Source: Maribacter polysiphoniae (GTDB lineage: Bacteria; Bacteroidota; Bacteroidia; Flavobacteriales; Flavobacteriaceae). From it: a DNA stretch of 64,000 nucleotides. The DNA lies in contig NZ_QGGQ01000008.1 in the NCBI RefSeq assembly GCF_003148665.1, forward strand, positions 64,566-128,565, written 5' to 3'. Below the pieces are notes generated by a model that worked only from the letters and a program-made list of their open reading frames with translations, was not told the origin of the DNA and ran no database searches. The position numbers were made by a program, and so were the translations under genes. Positions 18,091-26,907 of this stretch are shown piece after piece; positions within the stretch are counted from its first letter, which is position 1; each line of letters opens with the position of its first letter.

Positions 18091-20007
18091 TCAATCTTGC
18101 CTAATGTTCTTCACCAAAGCGACTCTTGACTTTTCCAACTTGGCTATATTTTTTCTAAACTCCCTATAATCATTATATTTATTAGGTGCATATAACCCAG
18201 ACTTCAATGAAAATGTTCTTCTGTATTGCAAGGTTTCCCCATCGATCACTTTTACGGACATACTATAAGAGCCAAACTCTGAGGCTATTGTTGTAGCCTC
18301 AGGCATTGCTTCAACCTTGTAACCTTTCGGTATTTTCACATCATACACATCCGTATCTTCATATCCCCGGGAAATTTCAAAAGGTCTCTTACGTACACGG
18401 TACCTCTTAGGTATGTAGTCCGATCTATTAAAAGCATTCAACACGAAAATCATGCGTTCTTGACTTAGGGTACCATAACTTTTAGCGTTTAAAACCACAT
18501 TTTCTTGGAAGGAAATCCCTTCTTTGTCATTCGTGAATTCGAATGAATCAATATTCAGGTTATTTATGGTACTCCAATAATTTTTATAGTGTTTTACGAC
18601 ATCCTCATTGGTTTCATCTTCCAAATAAAACCTTCTATCGTATTGCACGCCTTTTGTTTCTATTTTCACTTTGGCATTGATTGCCCCTTGGGAAGACAAT
18701 GAATAGGATGCCGTTGTACTTTGTTTATTCTCTTCATTTAAATATGCGATAGTTTTCACAATTTCGCCACCCCCGGGTTTGACAACCAAAACATTCCTGT
18801 CGTCGGTAAAATCACCTATGAACCCAAAAGGTTGTACCTGCGACGTACAATCGATCCAATAATAATCATCTTGGTATGGTATGGCCAAAATCACATGGTT
18901 ACCTTGTAGCACAGGAAAATCCTTATCAAAATCAAATTTCCCATTACCTGCATGAACGACTGTATAATAAGCCTCAACCCCTACTTCGTTCAGTAGGGCC
19001 TTAGTGTAATTTGACAAACCCTTGCAATCACCGTACTTCACTTTATCGACCTCGATGGCACTAATGGGTTGCCACCCCCCTATTCCAATTTGAACACTGA
19101 TATAACGCGTATTCTCCTGAACATAGTTGTATATGATTTTCGCCCTTTCCAAAGTATCATCGACCCCCTTCACCAAATCCTGCACGATCCTTTTGGTCTC
19201 CATTGACAGTTCATCCCTGCCTTTTAACAAATGACCATCAATCCAGGCCCCTAAATCGTTCCAATCGGTCACATTTGCCTCAATTCCTTTTAAACTGAAG
19301 TTTTTCAACCTCACTTTCAATCTCGGTGCTATATCGGCAAAATTCGGACTTAGCTCTTCATGTTTAAAGGCTGGTATGTTTTCCGCCTCGTAAACAATCT
19401 TACCGGGTGCATTGGTTTTTTTGAAATCAAATCCAGCAAGGTTATACTCCTTGATATCAGGCGCTAAACTTGCATTGGAATAGTTAACCCCATAATAGCT
19501 TTTCTCAACACTAACCCCATATCCATAAATGAAATACCACGGGGGAAAAAAGCCCGTATCACTCGTTTCCACTTCGTAGTTGAACACCAATGTATATGGA
19601 TATTGGATAGGGATATAGTTATAATACAATAATCTATCATCCCTATATAATGAAAAGCCATCCGCTGCACTTAAATCCTGAAAATCCTTCCTTTTAATCC
19701 GCTTTATTTCTTTTCCATTTTTATCATAAATGAAAGCTTCAATACTTTTTATTTTCTTCTCTTTATCATAATTCAATTGGGTATTGGAATAGCTATTCCC
19801 CATTTTATTCAAAACGGTCACAACCTGTTTTACATCGTAAACCATGGAATGGTTGGACAATACCTCGATTTTCATCTCATCCAAACGAACAACCGCATTC
19901 GCATCTTTGGTCAGAAGGGGATTGAGATTTACTGCTTGGTATGTTTTTTCTTGGGAAAAAATAGAAGTAAACGCCAAAAGGGCGCATAGTAGATAAGATA
20001 AGCGCAT
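18091..20007 (-). CDS. secreted DUF3857 / transglutaminase-like protein, triad intact
   Basis: A 638-residue protein with signal peptide MRLSYLLCALLAFTSIFSQ, a DUF3857 domain over about residues 50-210, and a transglutaminase-like domain. The catalytic triad is complete in the latter: Cys328 (YGDCKGLS), His371 (GNHVILAIP) and Asp386 (WIDCTS). A C-terminal DUF3858-like segment follows (YDVKIPKGYKVEAMPEATTI). Location is the periplasm or cell surface. The substrate is unknown; such proteins may cross-link or cleave peptide bonds. It is the first gene of a pair with a degenerate paralogue, and probably the start of an operon running to aroA. Confidence 0.87.
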   Translation of the reverse strand: MRLSYLLCALLAFTSIFSQEKTYQAVNLNPLLTKDANAVVRLDEMKIEVLSNHSMVYDVKQVVTVLNKMGNSYSNTQLNYDKEKKIKSIEAFIYDKNGKEIKRIKRKDFQDLSAADGFSLYRDDRLLYYNYIPIQYPYTLVFNYEVETSDTGFFPPWYFIYGYGVSVEKSYYGVNYSNASLAPDIKEYNLAGFDFKKTNAPGKIVYEAENIPAFKHEELSPNFADIAPRLKVRLKNFSLKGIEANVTDWNDLGAWIDGHLLKGRDELSMETKRIVQDLVKGVDDTLERAKIIYNYVQENTRYISVQIGIGGWQPISAIEVDKVKYGDCKGLSNYTKALLNEVGVEAYYTVVHAGNGKFDFDKDFPVLQGNHVILAIPYQDDYYWIDCTSQVQPFGFIGDFTDDRNVLVVKPGGGEIVKTIAYLNEENKQSTTASYSLSSQGAINAKVKIETKGVQYDRRFYLEDETNEDVVKHYKNYWSTINNLNIDSFEFTNDKEGISFQENVVLNAKSYGTLSQERMIFVLNAFNRSDYIPKRYRVRKRPFEISRGYEDTDVYDVKIPKGYKVEAMPEATTIASEFGSYSMSVKVIDGETLQYRRTFSLKSGLYAPNKYNDYREFRKNIAKLEKSRVALVKNIRQD

Positions 20008-20086
20008 TAGTCAAGTATGGTTGAATTCCTATACCTCTAATTTAAATATTTTTCTTACATTTTTTAAGAAAAATTTAAGAAATTTA

Positions 20087-20539
20087 CTACTCCCGTGATT
20101 TTGTATCGATTATGATGGTGACCGGTCCATCGTTCAATAAGTCCACTTTCATATCGGCCCCAAAGATACCTGTACCTACATCCTTTGCTATATCTATTTG
20201 AAACCTTTGTACGAACTTCTCGTATAAGGGAATGGCGATATCCGGCTTGGCCGCTTTTATGTAAGAAGGCCGATTCCCTTTTTTGGTTGAAGCTTGTAGG
20301 GTAAACTGGCTCACCACAATGGCATCCCCGCCTTGTTCGACCAATGATTTGTTCATGACTCCATCTTCATCATTGAAAATTCGAAGATTTGCGATTTTAC
20401 GGGAAAGCCATGCTATGTCATTTTCGTCATCCCCATAGCCAACACCCAATAAAACAAGTAGTCCATTACCTATTTCGGAAATCGTTTCCCCTTCCACCGA
20501 AACACTTGCGCGCGAAACCCTTTGTATAACAGCCTTCAT
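20087..20539 (-). CDS. dtd: D-aminoacyl-tRNA deacylase
   Basis: Removes D-amino acids (and glycine mischarged on tRNA-Ala) from tRNA. The 150-residue protein has the family's opening MKAVIQRVSRASVSVEGE, the nucleophile-region motif SQFTLQAST (residues 77-85), KGNRPSY (87-93) and the Gly-cisPro-type motif NDGPVT (136-141). It starts 34 bp downstream of rsgA and is likely co-transcribed with it. Length and motifs are complete. Confidence 0.96.
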   Translation of the reverse strand: MKAVIQRVSRASVSVEGETISEIGNGLLVLLGVGYGDDENDIAWLSRKIANLRIFNDEDGVMNKSLVEQGGDAIVVSQFTLQASTKKGNRPSYIKAAKPDIAIPLYEKFVQRFQIDIAKDVGTGIFGADMKVDLLNDGPVTIIIDTKSRE

Positions 20540-20572
20540 GACAACATCATTACCTTTTAGATTGAAATAAAT

Positions 20573-21523
20573 TTACGGTTTCTCAAAAATATCGATTCTG
20601 TAGGTATCATCATCACCTGTTACCATTTGAACATAACTTTTATACCTGCTCCAGGCTACCTCATTATTTTCAAGGGCTTCCTTCACGGCACATTTAGGCT
20701 CATCCAAATGAAGGCAGTTATTGAATTTGCATCCACTTTTAAGTTTAAAAAACTCAGGGAAATAGTCACCGATTTCATCCCTTCCCATGTCGAAGATACC
20801 GAACCCCCTAATCCCAGGGGTATCGATGATCCTGGCATTAAAACTTAAATCGAACATTTCAGCGAAGGTTGTGGTATGCTGCCCCTGTAGGTGTTGTTCC
20901 GATATTTCGGCAGTCTTTATCTGTAACGTCGGCTCCAAAGCATTGATCAAAGTTGATTTGCCCACGCCGGAATTACCGGAGAACATACTGATCTTGCCGA
21001 CCATTAAATCCCTTACCTTATCGACATTCTTACCTGTGGTAGCCGATATACCGATACAGGTATACCCGATTTCCCGATAGAGGGCAGCTAGATACTTAAC
21101 CTCCAACAACTCATCCTCATCGTAGGAATCGATTTTATTAAAGAGTAGAACCGCAGGAATATGATAAGCTTCTGCCGTGACCAAGAAACGATCTATAAAG
21201 ATGGTATAGGTCTTTGGATTTTTAAGGGTCACCAACAAAAACACCTGATCTAGGTTTGCCGCGATTATATGGGTCTGCTTGGAAAGTTTTACCGATTTTC
21301 TGACGATGTAATTTTTCCTATCCTCAATTTCGGTGATGATCCCGATGGTTTCCTCATCCGCATTTTCCACCTCAAAAACAACATGATCCCCTACCGCAAC
21401 GGGATTGGTACTTTTTATTCCCTTAATACGGAATTTACCTTTTATACGACATTCATAAAAATCCCCGTCCACCGATTTTACGGTATACCAACTGCCTGTA
21501 GATTTATAAACAATGCCTCTCAT
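20573..21523 (-). CDS. rsgA: ribosome small-subunit GTPase RsgA
   Basis: Circularly permuted GTPase acting in late maturation of the 30S subunit. An N-terminal OB fold (residues about 1-70, KGKFRIKG ... VGDHVVFE) is followed by the permuted G domain with motifs in order G4 (NKID), G1 (GNSGVGKSTLINAL) and G3 (DTPGIRGFG). A C-terminal zinc site of the form C-x4-C-x-H-x5-C (CKFNNCLHLDEPKC) completes it. The 316-residue length is typical. It is the first gene of a pair with dtd and is divergent from the secreted protein gene at 21630. Confidence 0.95.
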   Translation of the reverse strand: MRGIVYKSTGSWYTVKSVDGDFYECRIKGKFRIKGIKSTNPVAVGDHVVFEVENADEETIGIITEIEDRKNYIVRKSVKLSKQTHIIAANLDQVFLLVTLKNPKTYTIFIDRFLVTAEAYHIPAVLLFNKIDSYDEDELLEVKYLAALYREIGYTCIGISATTGKNVDKVRDLMVGKISMFSGNSGVGKSTLINALEPTLQIKTAEISEQHLQGQHTTTFAEMFDLSFNARIIDTPGIRGFGIFDMGRDEIGDYFPEFFKLKSGCKFNNCLHLDEPKCAVKEALENNEVAWSRYKSYVQMVTGDDDTYRIDIFEKP

Positions 21524-21580
21524 TAATTAACAAATTCCCTTAATTTACAAAGTAACTGTTTTTATTAACATAAAATACTA

Positions 21581-21588
21581 TAAATTTG
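21581..21588 (+). promoter_or_regulatory. candidate -7 element for the secreted protein at 21630
   Basis: TAAATTTG matches TAnnTTTG and lies 41 bp before the ATG at 21630. No exact TTG is found at -33, only a T-rich stretch. Confidence 0.4.
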
Positions 21589-21629
21589 GCGCAGTTCCAT
21601 TAACACAAAATCAAAAAAACAAAGCAAAA

Positions 21630-22442
21630 ATGAATTTAGTAAAGAAAACTTTTTACCTTTTATTATTTACCTTTTCGGGGGTATTGGTCGCTCAAGAAAC
21701 AATTACCAACGAATCTGTTGTACAAATGATGGAACTCGGTTTCGATGATTATATGATCATTGACAAGATCAATACATCAGATGTAAAATTCGATGCCTCC
21801 ATCGCCGCATTGGGCAATTTGAAAAAAGCCGGGGTTTCTTCTGAAGTCATTTCGCTGATTATGGATAAATCCAAACAAAACACCAAATCCAAAACAGGCA
21901 TTTACTATTTGGCTGAAAATGGTGAGGATAAGTTGATCCACCCTAGTGTTTTCTCCGGTTCAAATTCAAATGCCGTAGCCCAAAAATTGGTATCTGGATT
22001 GATCAATTCAAAAAAGAAAGCACAATTACCCGGTATACATTCAAACAATGTTCTTAATACCAATTCACCTGAATTCACTTTTATATTTGACCCTAGTGTT
22101 ACGGAAGTAGACAACATGCAAAACAACCAAGGCGGTGATACCGGTATTTTCAACTGGTGGTTTAGAATGGCCAGCAACCCCAATGAATTTGTCTTGGTGA
22201 AACTGACGGTTAAAGACAGAAAAAATCTAAGGGAAGTTATTACGGGTAAGGATAGTTGGATCACTAGTAGCAGTGGTATCGACCCTAAATACGCCCTTAA
22301 CTTTTCAATGGAAGAGATAGAAGGAAATAAATTCAAAGTGACTCCAGATGCCCTAGAGCCCGGAGAGTATTGCTTTATTTACCAAGGACAAGTACCACAG
22401 GGAAGGGAAAACCAATCGGTTTTTGACTTTTCCGTTCAATAA
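21630..22442 (+). CDS. secreted protein of unknown function
   Basis: A 270-residue exported protein. A signal peptide (MNLVKKTFYLLLFTFSGVLVAQ) precedes a helical segment, SVVQMMELGFDDYMIIDKINTSDVKFDASIAALGNLKKAG, which resembles the small repeat seen in many bacterial secreted proteins that starts NxSVIxMVxAGLsddlI. The rest (about 100-270) is beta-rich and ends EPGEYCFIYQGQVPQG, the kind of ending seen in carrier or surface beta-sandwich proteins. The family is not recognised. It has its own candidate promoter and a strong terminator, so it is a single-gene unit. Confidence 0.75.
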   Translation: MNLVKKTFYLLLFTFSGVLVAQETITNESVVQMMELGFDDYMIIDKINTSDVKFDASIAALGNLKKAGVSSEVISLIMDKSKQNTKSKTGIYYLAENGEDKLIHPSVFSGSNSNAVAQKLVSGLINSKKKAQLPGIHSNNVLNTNSPEFTFIFDPSVTEVDNMQNNQGGDTGIFNWWFRMASNPNEFVLVKLTVKDRKNLREVITGKDSWITSSSGIDPKYALNFSMEEIEGNKFKVTPDALEPGEYCFIYQGQVPQGRENQSVFDFSVQ

Positions 22443-22470
22443 AACTGCATTTAGAATGCGAACTGTTAAA

Positions 22471-22499
22471 AAACCTGGCCTTTTCGCCGGGTTTTTTTA
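22471..22499 (+). terminator. intrinsic terminator
   Basis: AAACCTGGC (22471-22479) pairs with GCCGGGTTT (22486-22494), one T-G pair, six-base loop, followed by TTTTT. It lies 28 bp after the stop of the preceding secreted protein. Confidence 0.85.
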
Positions 22500-22565
22500 T
22501 TCCTTTTTATGATCTTTGGGTACCGCTATATACATGAAACACACATAACTTTAAACTATTATATC

Positions 22566-23006
22566 ATGAAAAAAAACGTTTTACTTTTTTGCCTTCTAGT
22601 CTTAATGTCCTTTGGGTTAAGTGCCCAGGAATATACGGTAATCACTAGTGTAGAGTCTATAGTACCAAGTGGCTTGGGACGTTCGAGACTGATCAGCACC
22701 CTTGAAAAAAAGGATTATCAAGATTTCACCAGTGTGCAATCCGAGGAGGATAAGAGCCGTAATAAATCGAAAAGGGATGAGATTAGGGTAAAGAATTTCG
22801 AGGAGACGAAATTATTGAACTTTTTCAATATTGGGGGAATCCGTTTTCAGAATATTGCTGCAAATGATGCTGTAATCACCTCTAAAATCAATGCAATGGT
22901 TGCTGACGGATGGGAATTGGCATTTGTGACCAGTGCGGTTGAGAGTGATGGCGGAAAAGGGGATGGTCAGGGTATTTTCATTACCCGATACATTTTTAAA
23001 CGATAA
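22566..23006 (+). CDS. small secreted protein of unknown function
   Basis: A 146-residue exported protein when started at the ATG at 22566, where the signal peptide begins (MKKNVLLFCLLVLMSFGLSAQ). The open frame extends upstream to 22509, but that part precedes the signal peptide and is not coding. The mature part contains a Ser/Lys/Arg/Glu-rich stretch (SEEDKSRNKSKRDEIRVK) and ends in MVADGWELAFVTSAVESDG ... IFITRYIFKR. The DGWELAFV ... ITRYIFKR form recalls small DUF4177-like domains, but I would not commit to it. It is bounded by terminators on both sides, so it is monocistronic. Confidence 0.72.
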   Translation: MKKNVLLFCLLVLMSFGLSAQEYTVITSVESIVPSGLGRSRLISTLEKKDYQDFTSVQSEEDKSRNKSKRDEIRVKNFEETKLLNFFNIGGIRFQNIAANDAVITSKINAMVADGWELAFVTSAVESDGGKGDGQGIFITRYIFKR

Positions 23007-23037
23007 AAAAAAGCCGGTTTATAACCGGCTTTTTTTT
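23005..23037. terminator. bidirectional terminator
   Basis: AAGCCGGTT (23011-23019) and AACCGGCTT (23023-23031) form a perfect stem with a three-base loop, flanked by an A-run and a T-run. It serves the convergent genes on both sides. Confidence 0.9.
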
Positions 23038-23040
23038 GAT

Positions 23041-23715
23041 TCAATCTTTTATATGAACCCTGCCACCGGCCAGGGTTTTTTTATTGATGTCCTTGGGGTT
23101 TCCATACACATAGACATCCCCACCTGCCCTTACGTTGATATCGACTTTTTCCGATGCATATACCTCAGCCTCACCTGCTGCGGTTATTTTCACCTCCGTA
23201 TTGGATGTTTTAAGCTCACGCCCTTCAAAGACTCCTCCCGTATTCAATACAATCGATTGGTTTTCCGCTAAACCGGACAACTCAACGATACCTCCTGTTA
23301 CGGCCCTGACCTCCAGATCGACAACATCCAATCCTGCCTTGATTTGGGCCCCTTCCTGTGAACGGATTTCAAGATGGTCTTGCTGAACCAATTCATTACA
23401 GACTATTTTGGCCCCTTCATTACCATCAATCACATCCAAATGTTTGTAAAAGACCTCGATAAAGGTATCCTCACCCGTAAATTTCTTGTCCAATTGCATT
23501 TTCAACTTCAGGGTACCATCCATATTCACCACCTTAATATCATAAACATTCTCGCCTTTGATGGTAATCCTATTTTCATCGGATTTTATGAGATTCACCT
23601 CTATTAGATCAAAAACCTTGATCTTATTGAAGTCTCCCACTTCTTTATCGATCATTCTTTGGGCCGATGCGGTTATGGAACTAATTACCGCCAAAAGGAA
23701 TAGTATTTTTTTCAT
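23041..23715 (-). CDS. secreted DUF2807 (head GIN domain) protein
   Basis: A 224-residue exported protein with signal peptide MKKILFLLAVISSITASAQ and a right-handed beta-helix-like DUF2807 domain: short repeated strands around Gly/Asn turns (FNKIKVFDLIEVNLIKSDENRITIKG, then later EVRAVTGGIVELSG and VKITAAGEAEVYASEKVDINVRAGGDVYVYGNPK). Bacteroidota carry many of these putative surface adhesin or auto-transporter-like proteins; the role is not known. A second member of the family is encoded at 29235. It lies downstream of the aromatic operon but beyond that operon's terminator. Confidence 0.85.
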   Translation of the reverse strand: MKKILFLLAVISSITASAQRMIDKEVGDFNKIKVFDLIEVNLIKSDENRITIKGENVYDIKVVNMDGTLKLKMQLDKKFTGEDTFIEVFYKHLDVIDGNEGAKIVCNELVQQDHLEIRSQEGAQIKAGLDVVDLEVRAVTGGIVELSGLAENQSIVLNTGGVFEGRELKTSNTEVKITAAGEAEVYASEKVDINVRAGGDVYVYGNPKDINKKTLAGGRVHIKD

Positions 23716-23779
23716 CGTTATTCTTTTAGATTTATCTAAAGATGTGATACCGCTGCCAGTGTTACAGTTTTCAAAAAAA

Positions 23780-23808
23780 AATCCCGATTTAAAATCGGGA
23801 TTTTTTTT
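23780..23808 (-). terminator. terminator of the Phe/Tyr operon
   Basis: AATCCCGAT (23780-23788) and ATCGGGATT (23794-23802) form a 9-bp stem with a five-base loop, flanked by A- and T-runs. The stop codon of the DAHP synthase gene lies inside the flanking T-run. Confidence 0.88.
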
Positions 23809-24889
23809 AACCTTGCATTATCTTCTCTTGATGATTGATGGATTCTTGGTGAATGGCTTTAAACATTCTCAGTATAAACTCCTCACTCAATCCTTTTGAC
23901 TCCCCTTCCAAAATCATACTTCCCAAAATCGAGTTCCACCGATTACTTTGAAGGATGGCAACATTCTTTTGCTTCTTAAGGCTCCCTATTCCATCTGAAA
24001 TCTTCATTCGTTTCCCAAGCATATCGATCAATTGGTTATCGATGATATCAATTTGCGTTCTAAGGTTACTCAGCTTGCTATTGAATTCCGCTTCCTCATC
24101 GGTTTCTTTACGTATACGTAAATCCTTCATGATCTGTACCAAGGCCTTTGGAGTCACTTGCTGCGCAGCATCACTCCATGCATTATCGGGATCGAAATGG
24201 GTCTCGACGATAAGTCCGTCAAAATTAAGATCCAATGCGGTTTGTGAAACATCAAAGATCATATCCCTATTACCTGTAATATGCGAAGGATCATTGATCA
24301 ATGGCAAATCCGGGAATTTCGTCTGTAGTTCAATGGCCAACTGCCATTCAGGAATATTTCTATATTTGGATTTTTCATAGGTAGAAAAGCCCCTATGGAT
24401 CACACCCAACTTTTTGATATTCTTACTATATAATCGTTCCACAGCCCCTAACCATAAAGACAAGTCTGGGTTGACTGGGTTTTTGACCAATACAATCTTA
24501 TCAGTACCCTCAAGGGCATCTGCAATTTCCTGTACTATAAATGGACTTACCGTTGAACGTGCTCCAATCCATAATAAATCAATATCATGTTCCAAGGCCA
24601 ATTCCACATGGGCTTTATTGGCAACCTCGGTAGCTGTCTTCAATCCTGTTTCTGCCTTTACCCGCTGTAACCACTTAAGACCCAATGCCCCAACACCCTC
24701 AAAGTTGCCAGGTCGTGTTCTTGGTTTCCAAATACCGGCCCTAAAGTAGTTTACGTCGGTATCCTTAAGTTCGTGGGCTATTTTCAAGACTTGCTCTTCG
24801 GTCTCTGCGCTACATGGTCCTGCAATTACCAAAGGATGATCTAGTCCCAAATCATCCAACCATGTTCTCATTTCTTTTGAATTCTCCAT
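23807..24889 (-). CDS. bifunctional DAHP synthase / chorismate mutase
   Basis: Fusion of 3-deoxy-7-phosphoheptulonate synthase (first step of the shikimate pathway; residues about 1-255) and AroQ-type chorismate mutase (about 265-360). The synthase part carries VIAGPCSAET, RAGIWKPRTRPGNFEGVG, WIGARSTVSPF, KNPVNPD and DPSHITGNRD. The mutase helix bundle shows LRTQIDIIDNQLIDMLGKRMKISDGIG. The mutase probably makes prephenate for the neighbouring dehydratase and dehydrogenase and may give allosteric feedback to the synthase. Last gene of the four-gene Phe/Tyr operon; 13 bp separate it from tyrA. Confidence 0.94.
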   Translation of the reverse strand: MENSKEMRTWLDDLGLDHPLVIAGPCSAETEEQVLKIAHELKDTDVNYFRAGIWKPRTRPGNFEGVGALGLKWLQRVKAETGLKTATEVANKAHVELALEHDIDLLWIGARSTVSPFIVQEIADALEGTDKIVLVKNPVNPDLSLWLGAVERLYSKNIKKLGVIHRGFSTYEKSKYRNIPEWQLAIELQTKFPDLPLINDPSHITGNRDMIFDVSQTALDLNFDGLIVETHFDPDNAWSDAAQQVTPKALVQIMKDLRIRKETDEEAEFNSKLSNLRTQIDIIDNQLIDMLGKRMKISDGIGSLKKQKNVAILQSNRWNSILGSMILEGESKGLSEEFILRMFKAIHQESINHQEKIMQG

Positions 24890-24902
24890 TTTTACTTTCC
24901 TC

Positions 24903-25760
24903 TTATTTGTTCAAAGGTATTCCTTTTAATATTTCCTTTATTTTATTCGTATTGTTCATTTCATCGTAAATGCCTTCATAATTATCATTGAGCAGCAATT
25001 GTTTAAAGGCTTCAAGATTCTCAATGTACTCTTCCAAACTCTCAACCACATTCTCCTTATTCTGCTCAAAAATGGGTGCCCACATCGCTGGTGAACTTTT
25101 CGCCAATCGCACGGTACTTTCAAATCCACTTCCCGCCATGTCAAAGATATCGCGTTCATTTCTTTCCTTATCGATTACAGTCTTACCTAACATAAAAGAA
25201 CTGATGTGTGATAAATGTGATACATAGGCAATATGCTTATCATGTGCCTCAGGATTCATATATCTTATTCTCATGCCAAGCTCCTGAAAAAGTCCCAAGG
25301 CCTTTTCCTGTAATTTAAAAGCTGTTTTTTCAATCTCACAGATAATATTGGTCTTCCCTTGAAACAAATGATCGATAGCTGCGGAAGGACCTGAAAACTC
25401 AGTACCAGCAATAGGGTGGCAAGCTAAGAAATTTCTTCGTTTTGGATGATCCTCCAAAATTTTGCACAACGTCGCTTTTGTTGAACCCGCATCGAAAACC
25501 ACGCAATCATCATCCACGTGATCCAATATCCTTGGCAGCTCGGTCAGCATTGCATTTACCGGGATACCCACTATCACAACGTCTGCCAAATGCAAATCAT
25601 CAAAGTCCGCTATAACATCAATCAATTCAAGGGCCATTGCTTCCTCTAAATGGGAGGCATTGGCATCTATACCATGAATCTTGACTTCGGGGACCAGCCG
25701 TTTAATATCCTTGGCCATACTACCCCCGATCAAACCTACACCAATTACAAATACATTCAT
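24903..25760 (-). CDS. tyrA: prephenate dehydrogenase
   Basis: Oxidative decarboxylation of prephenate to 4-hydroxyphenylpyruvate for tyrosine. The 285-residue protein opens with the Rossmann nucleotide motif VIGVGLIGGSMAKDI (residues 5-19). The signature DAGSTKATLC, HPIAGTEFSGPSAA and HDKHIAYVSHLSHISSFML follow, the last carrying the catalytic His region. There is no chorismate mutase or ACT domain, consistent with the mutase being fused to the DAHP synthase next door. The gene lies 1 bp after the aminotransferase and 13 bp before the DAHP synthase gene. Confidence 0.94.
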   Translation of the reverse strand: MNVFVIGVGLIGGSMAKDIKRLVPEVKIHGIDANASHLEEAMALELIDVIADFDDLHLADVVIVGIPVNAMLTELPRILDHVDDDCVVFDAGSTKATLCKILEDHPKRRNFLACHPIAGTEFSGPSAAIDHLFQGKTNIICEIEKTAFKLQEKALGLFQELGMRIRYMNPEAHDKHIAYVSHLSHISSFMLGKTVIDKERNERDIFDMAGSGFESTVRLAKSSPAMWAPIFEQNKENVVESLEEYIENLEAFKQLLLNDNYEGIYDEMNNTNKIKEILKGIPLNK

Positions 25761-25761
25761 C

Positions 25762-26907
25762 TTAAAACCTTTCTAGTGCTTCTTTTATTTTTTCCTCTTT
25801 CACACAAAGTGAAAATCGAATATAACCCTCACCATTGCTTCCGAAAATCGTACCTGGAGCGATGAATATATTTTTTTCATACAGTACATTATCAATAAAA
25901 TCCTCAGAATCGGAAGCACCATGTGGCAATTTTGCCCAAATGAACATCCCGACCGCATTTTTGTCATAGGTACAATTCAATTTATCAGCCAATTGCAACA
26001 TCAACGCCTTCCTTTTTTGATATACCTTATCCAAAGCCCTATACCAATCCTCACTACTTTTTAAAGCTGCGATGGCTCCTTTTTGAATACCGTAGAACAT
26101 GCCTGAGTCCATATTACTCTTTACCTTTAGAATGGCATTGATATGTTCGGCATTACCCAATACCATACCTACGCGCCAACCGGCCATATTAAAGGTCTTG
26201 CTTAAAGAATTCAATTCCAAGGCTACTTCCTTTGCCCCGTCGATAGCCAAAATACTTGAAGGCTCTTCATTAAGCACAAAACTATATGGATTGTCATTCA
26301 CAAGAAGGATTCCATTGTCCTTTGCAAACTTGATCAATCGTTTCAATTGGTCTTGATTGCCCGAGGCCCCAGTGGGCATATGAGGATAACTGACCCACAT
26401 TAATTTCACTTTGGACAGATCTTGTTGCTGTAAGGTCTCCAAATCGGGGAACCAACCATTTTCCGCATTAAGATCATACTGCTTGGGTACACCTCCGACC
26501 AATTTGGTAACCGAGGTATAGGTAGGATACCCTGGATTAGGTATTAAAACCTCATCACCAGCATTCAAAAAGGCCATACTAATATGCATGATTCCTTCCT
26601 TGGAACCCATAAGGGGCAATATCTCGGTGTTTGGATCTGCAATTACCTTGAATTTCGATGCATAAAAATCCGCAATCGCCTGGCGTAATGCCGGCAACCC
26701 CTGATAACTCTGATACTGATGCGCCCCTGCCTCTGTCACTGAATCCTTTATGGCCGTTAGAACATCCTCGGAGGGGGCTAGATCCGGACTGCCTATTCCC
26801 ATGTTTATTATAGGTTTGCCCTCAGCGATCAACCCACGGACCTCCCTAAGTTTTTTAGAGAAGTAGTACTCCTCCACCGTTTGTAATCTATCCGCAGTAC
26901 GAATCAT
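25762..26907 (-). CDS. PLP-dependent aminotransferase, probably aromatic
   Basis: A 381-residue class I/II aminotransferase. The PLP lysine sits in SLSKTFNMAGWRVGM (Lys about 234); other blocks are GIGSPDLAP, YQSYQGLPALRQAI, PLMGSKEGIMH and NPGYPTYTS. By context it transaminates phenylpyruvate and 4-hydroxyphenylpyruvate to phenylalanine and tyrosine. The sequence alone would also fit LL-diaminopimelate or aspartate aminotransferases, so the substrate is inferred. Its ATG overlaps the stop of prephenate dehydratase by 4 bp (ATGA), so the two are translationally coupled. Confidence 0.9.
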   Translation of the reverse strand: MIRTADRLQTVEEYYFSKKLREVRGLIAEGKPIINMGIGSPDLAPSEDVLTAIKDSVTEAGAHQYQSYQGLPALRQAIADFYASKFKVIADPNTEILPLMGSKEGIMHISMAFLNAGDEVLIPNPGYPTYTSVTKLVGGVPKQYDLNAENGWFPDLETLQQQDLSKVKLMWVSYPHMPTGASGNQDQLKRLIKFAKDNGILLVNDNPYSFVLNEEPSSILAIDGAKEVALELNSLSKTFNMAGWRVGMVLGNAEHINAILKVKSNMDSGMFYGIQKGAIAALKSSEDWYRALDKVYQKRKALMLQLADKLNCTYDKNAVGMFIWAKLPHGASDSEDFIDNVLYEKNIFIAPGTIFGSNGEGYIRFSLCVKEEKIKEALERF

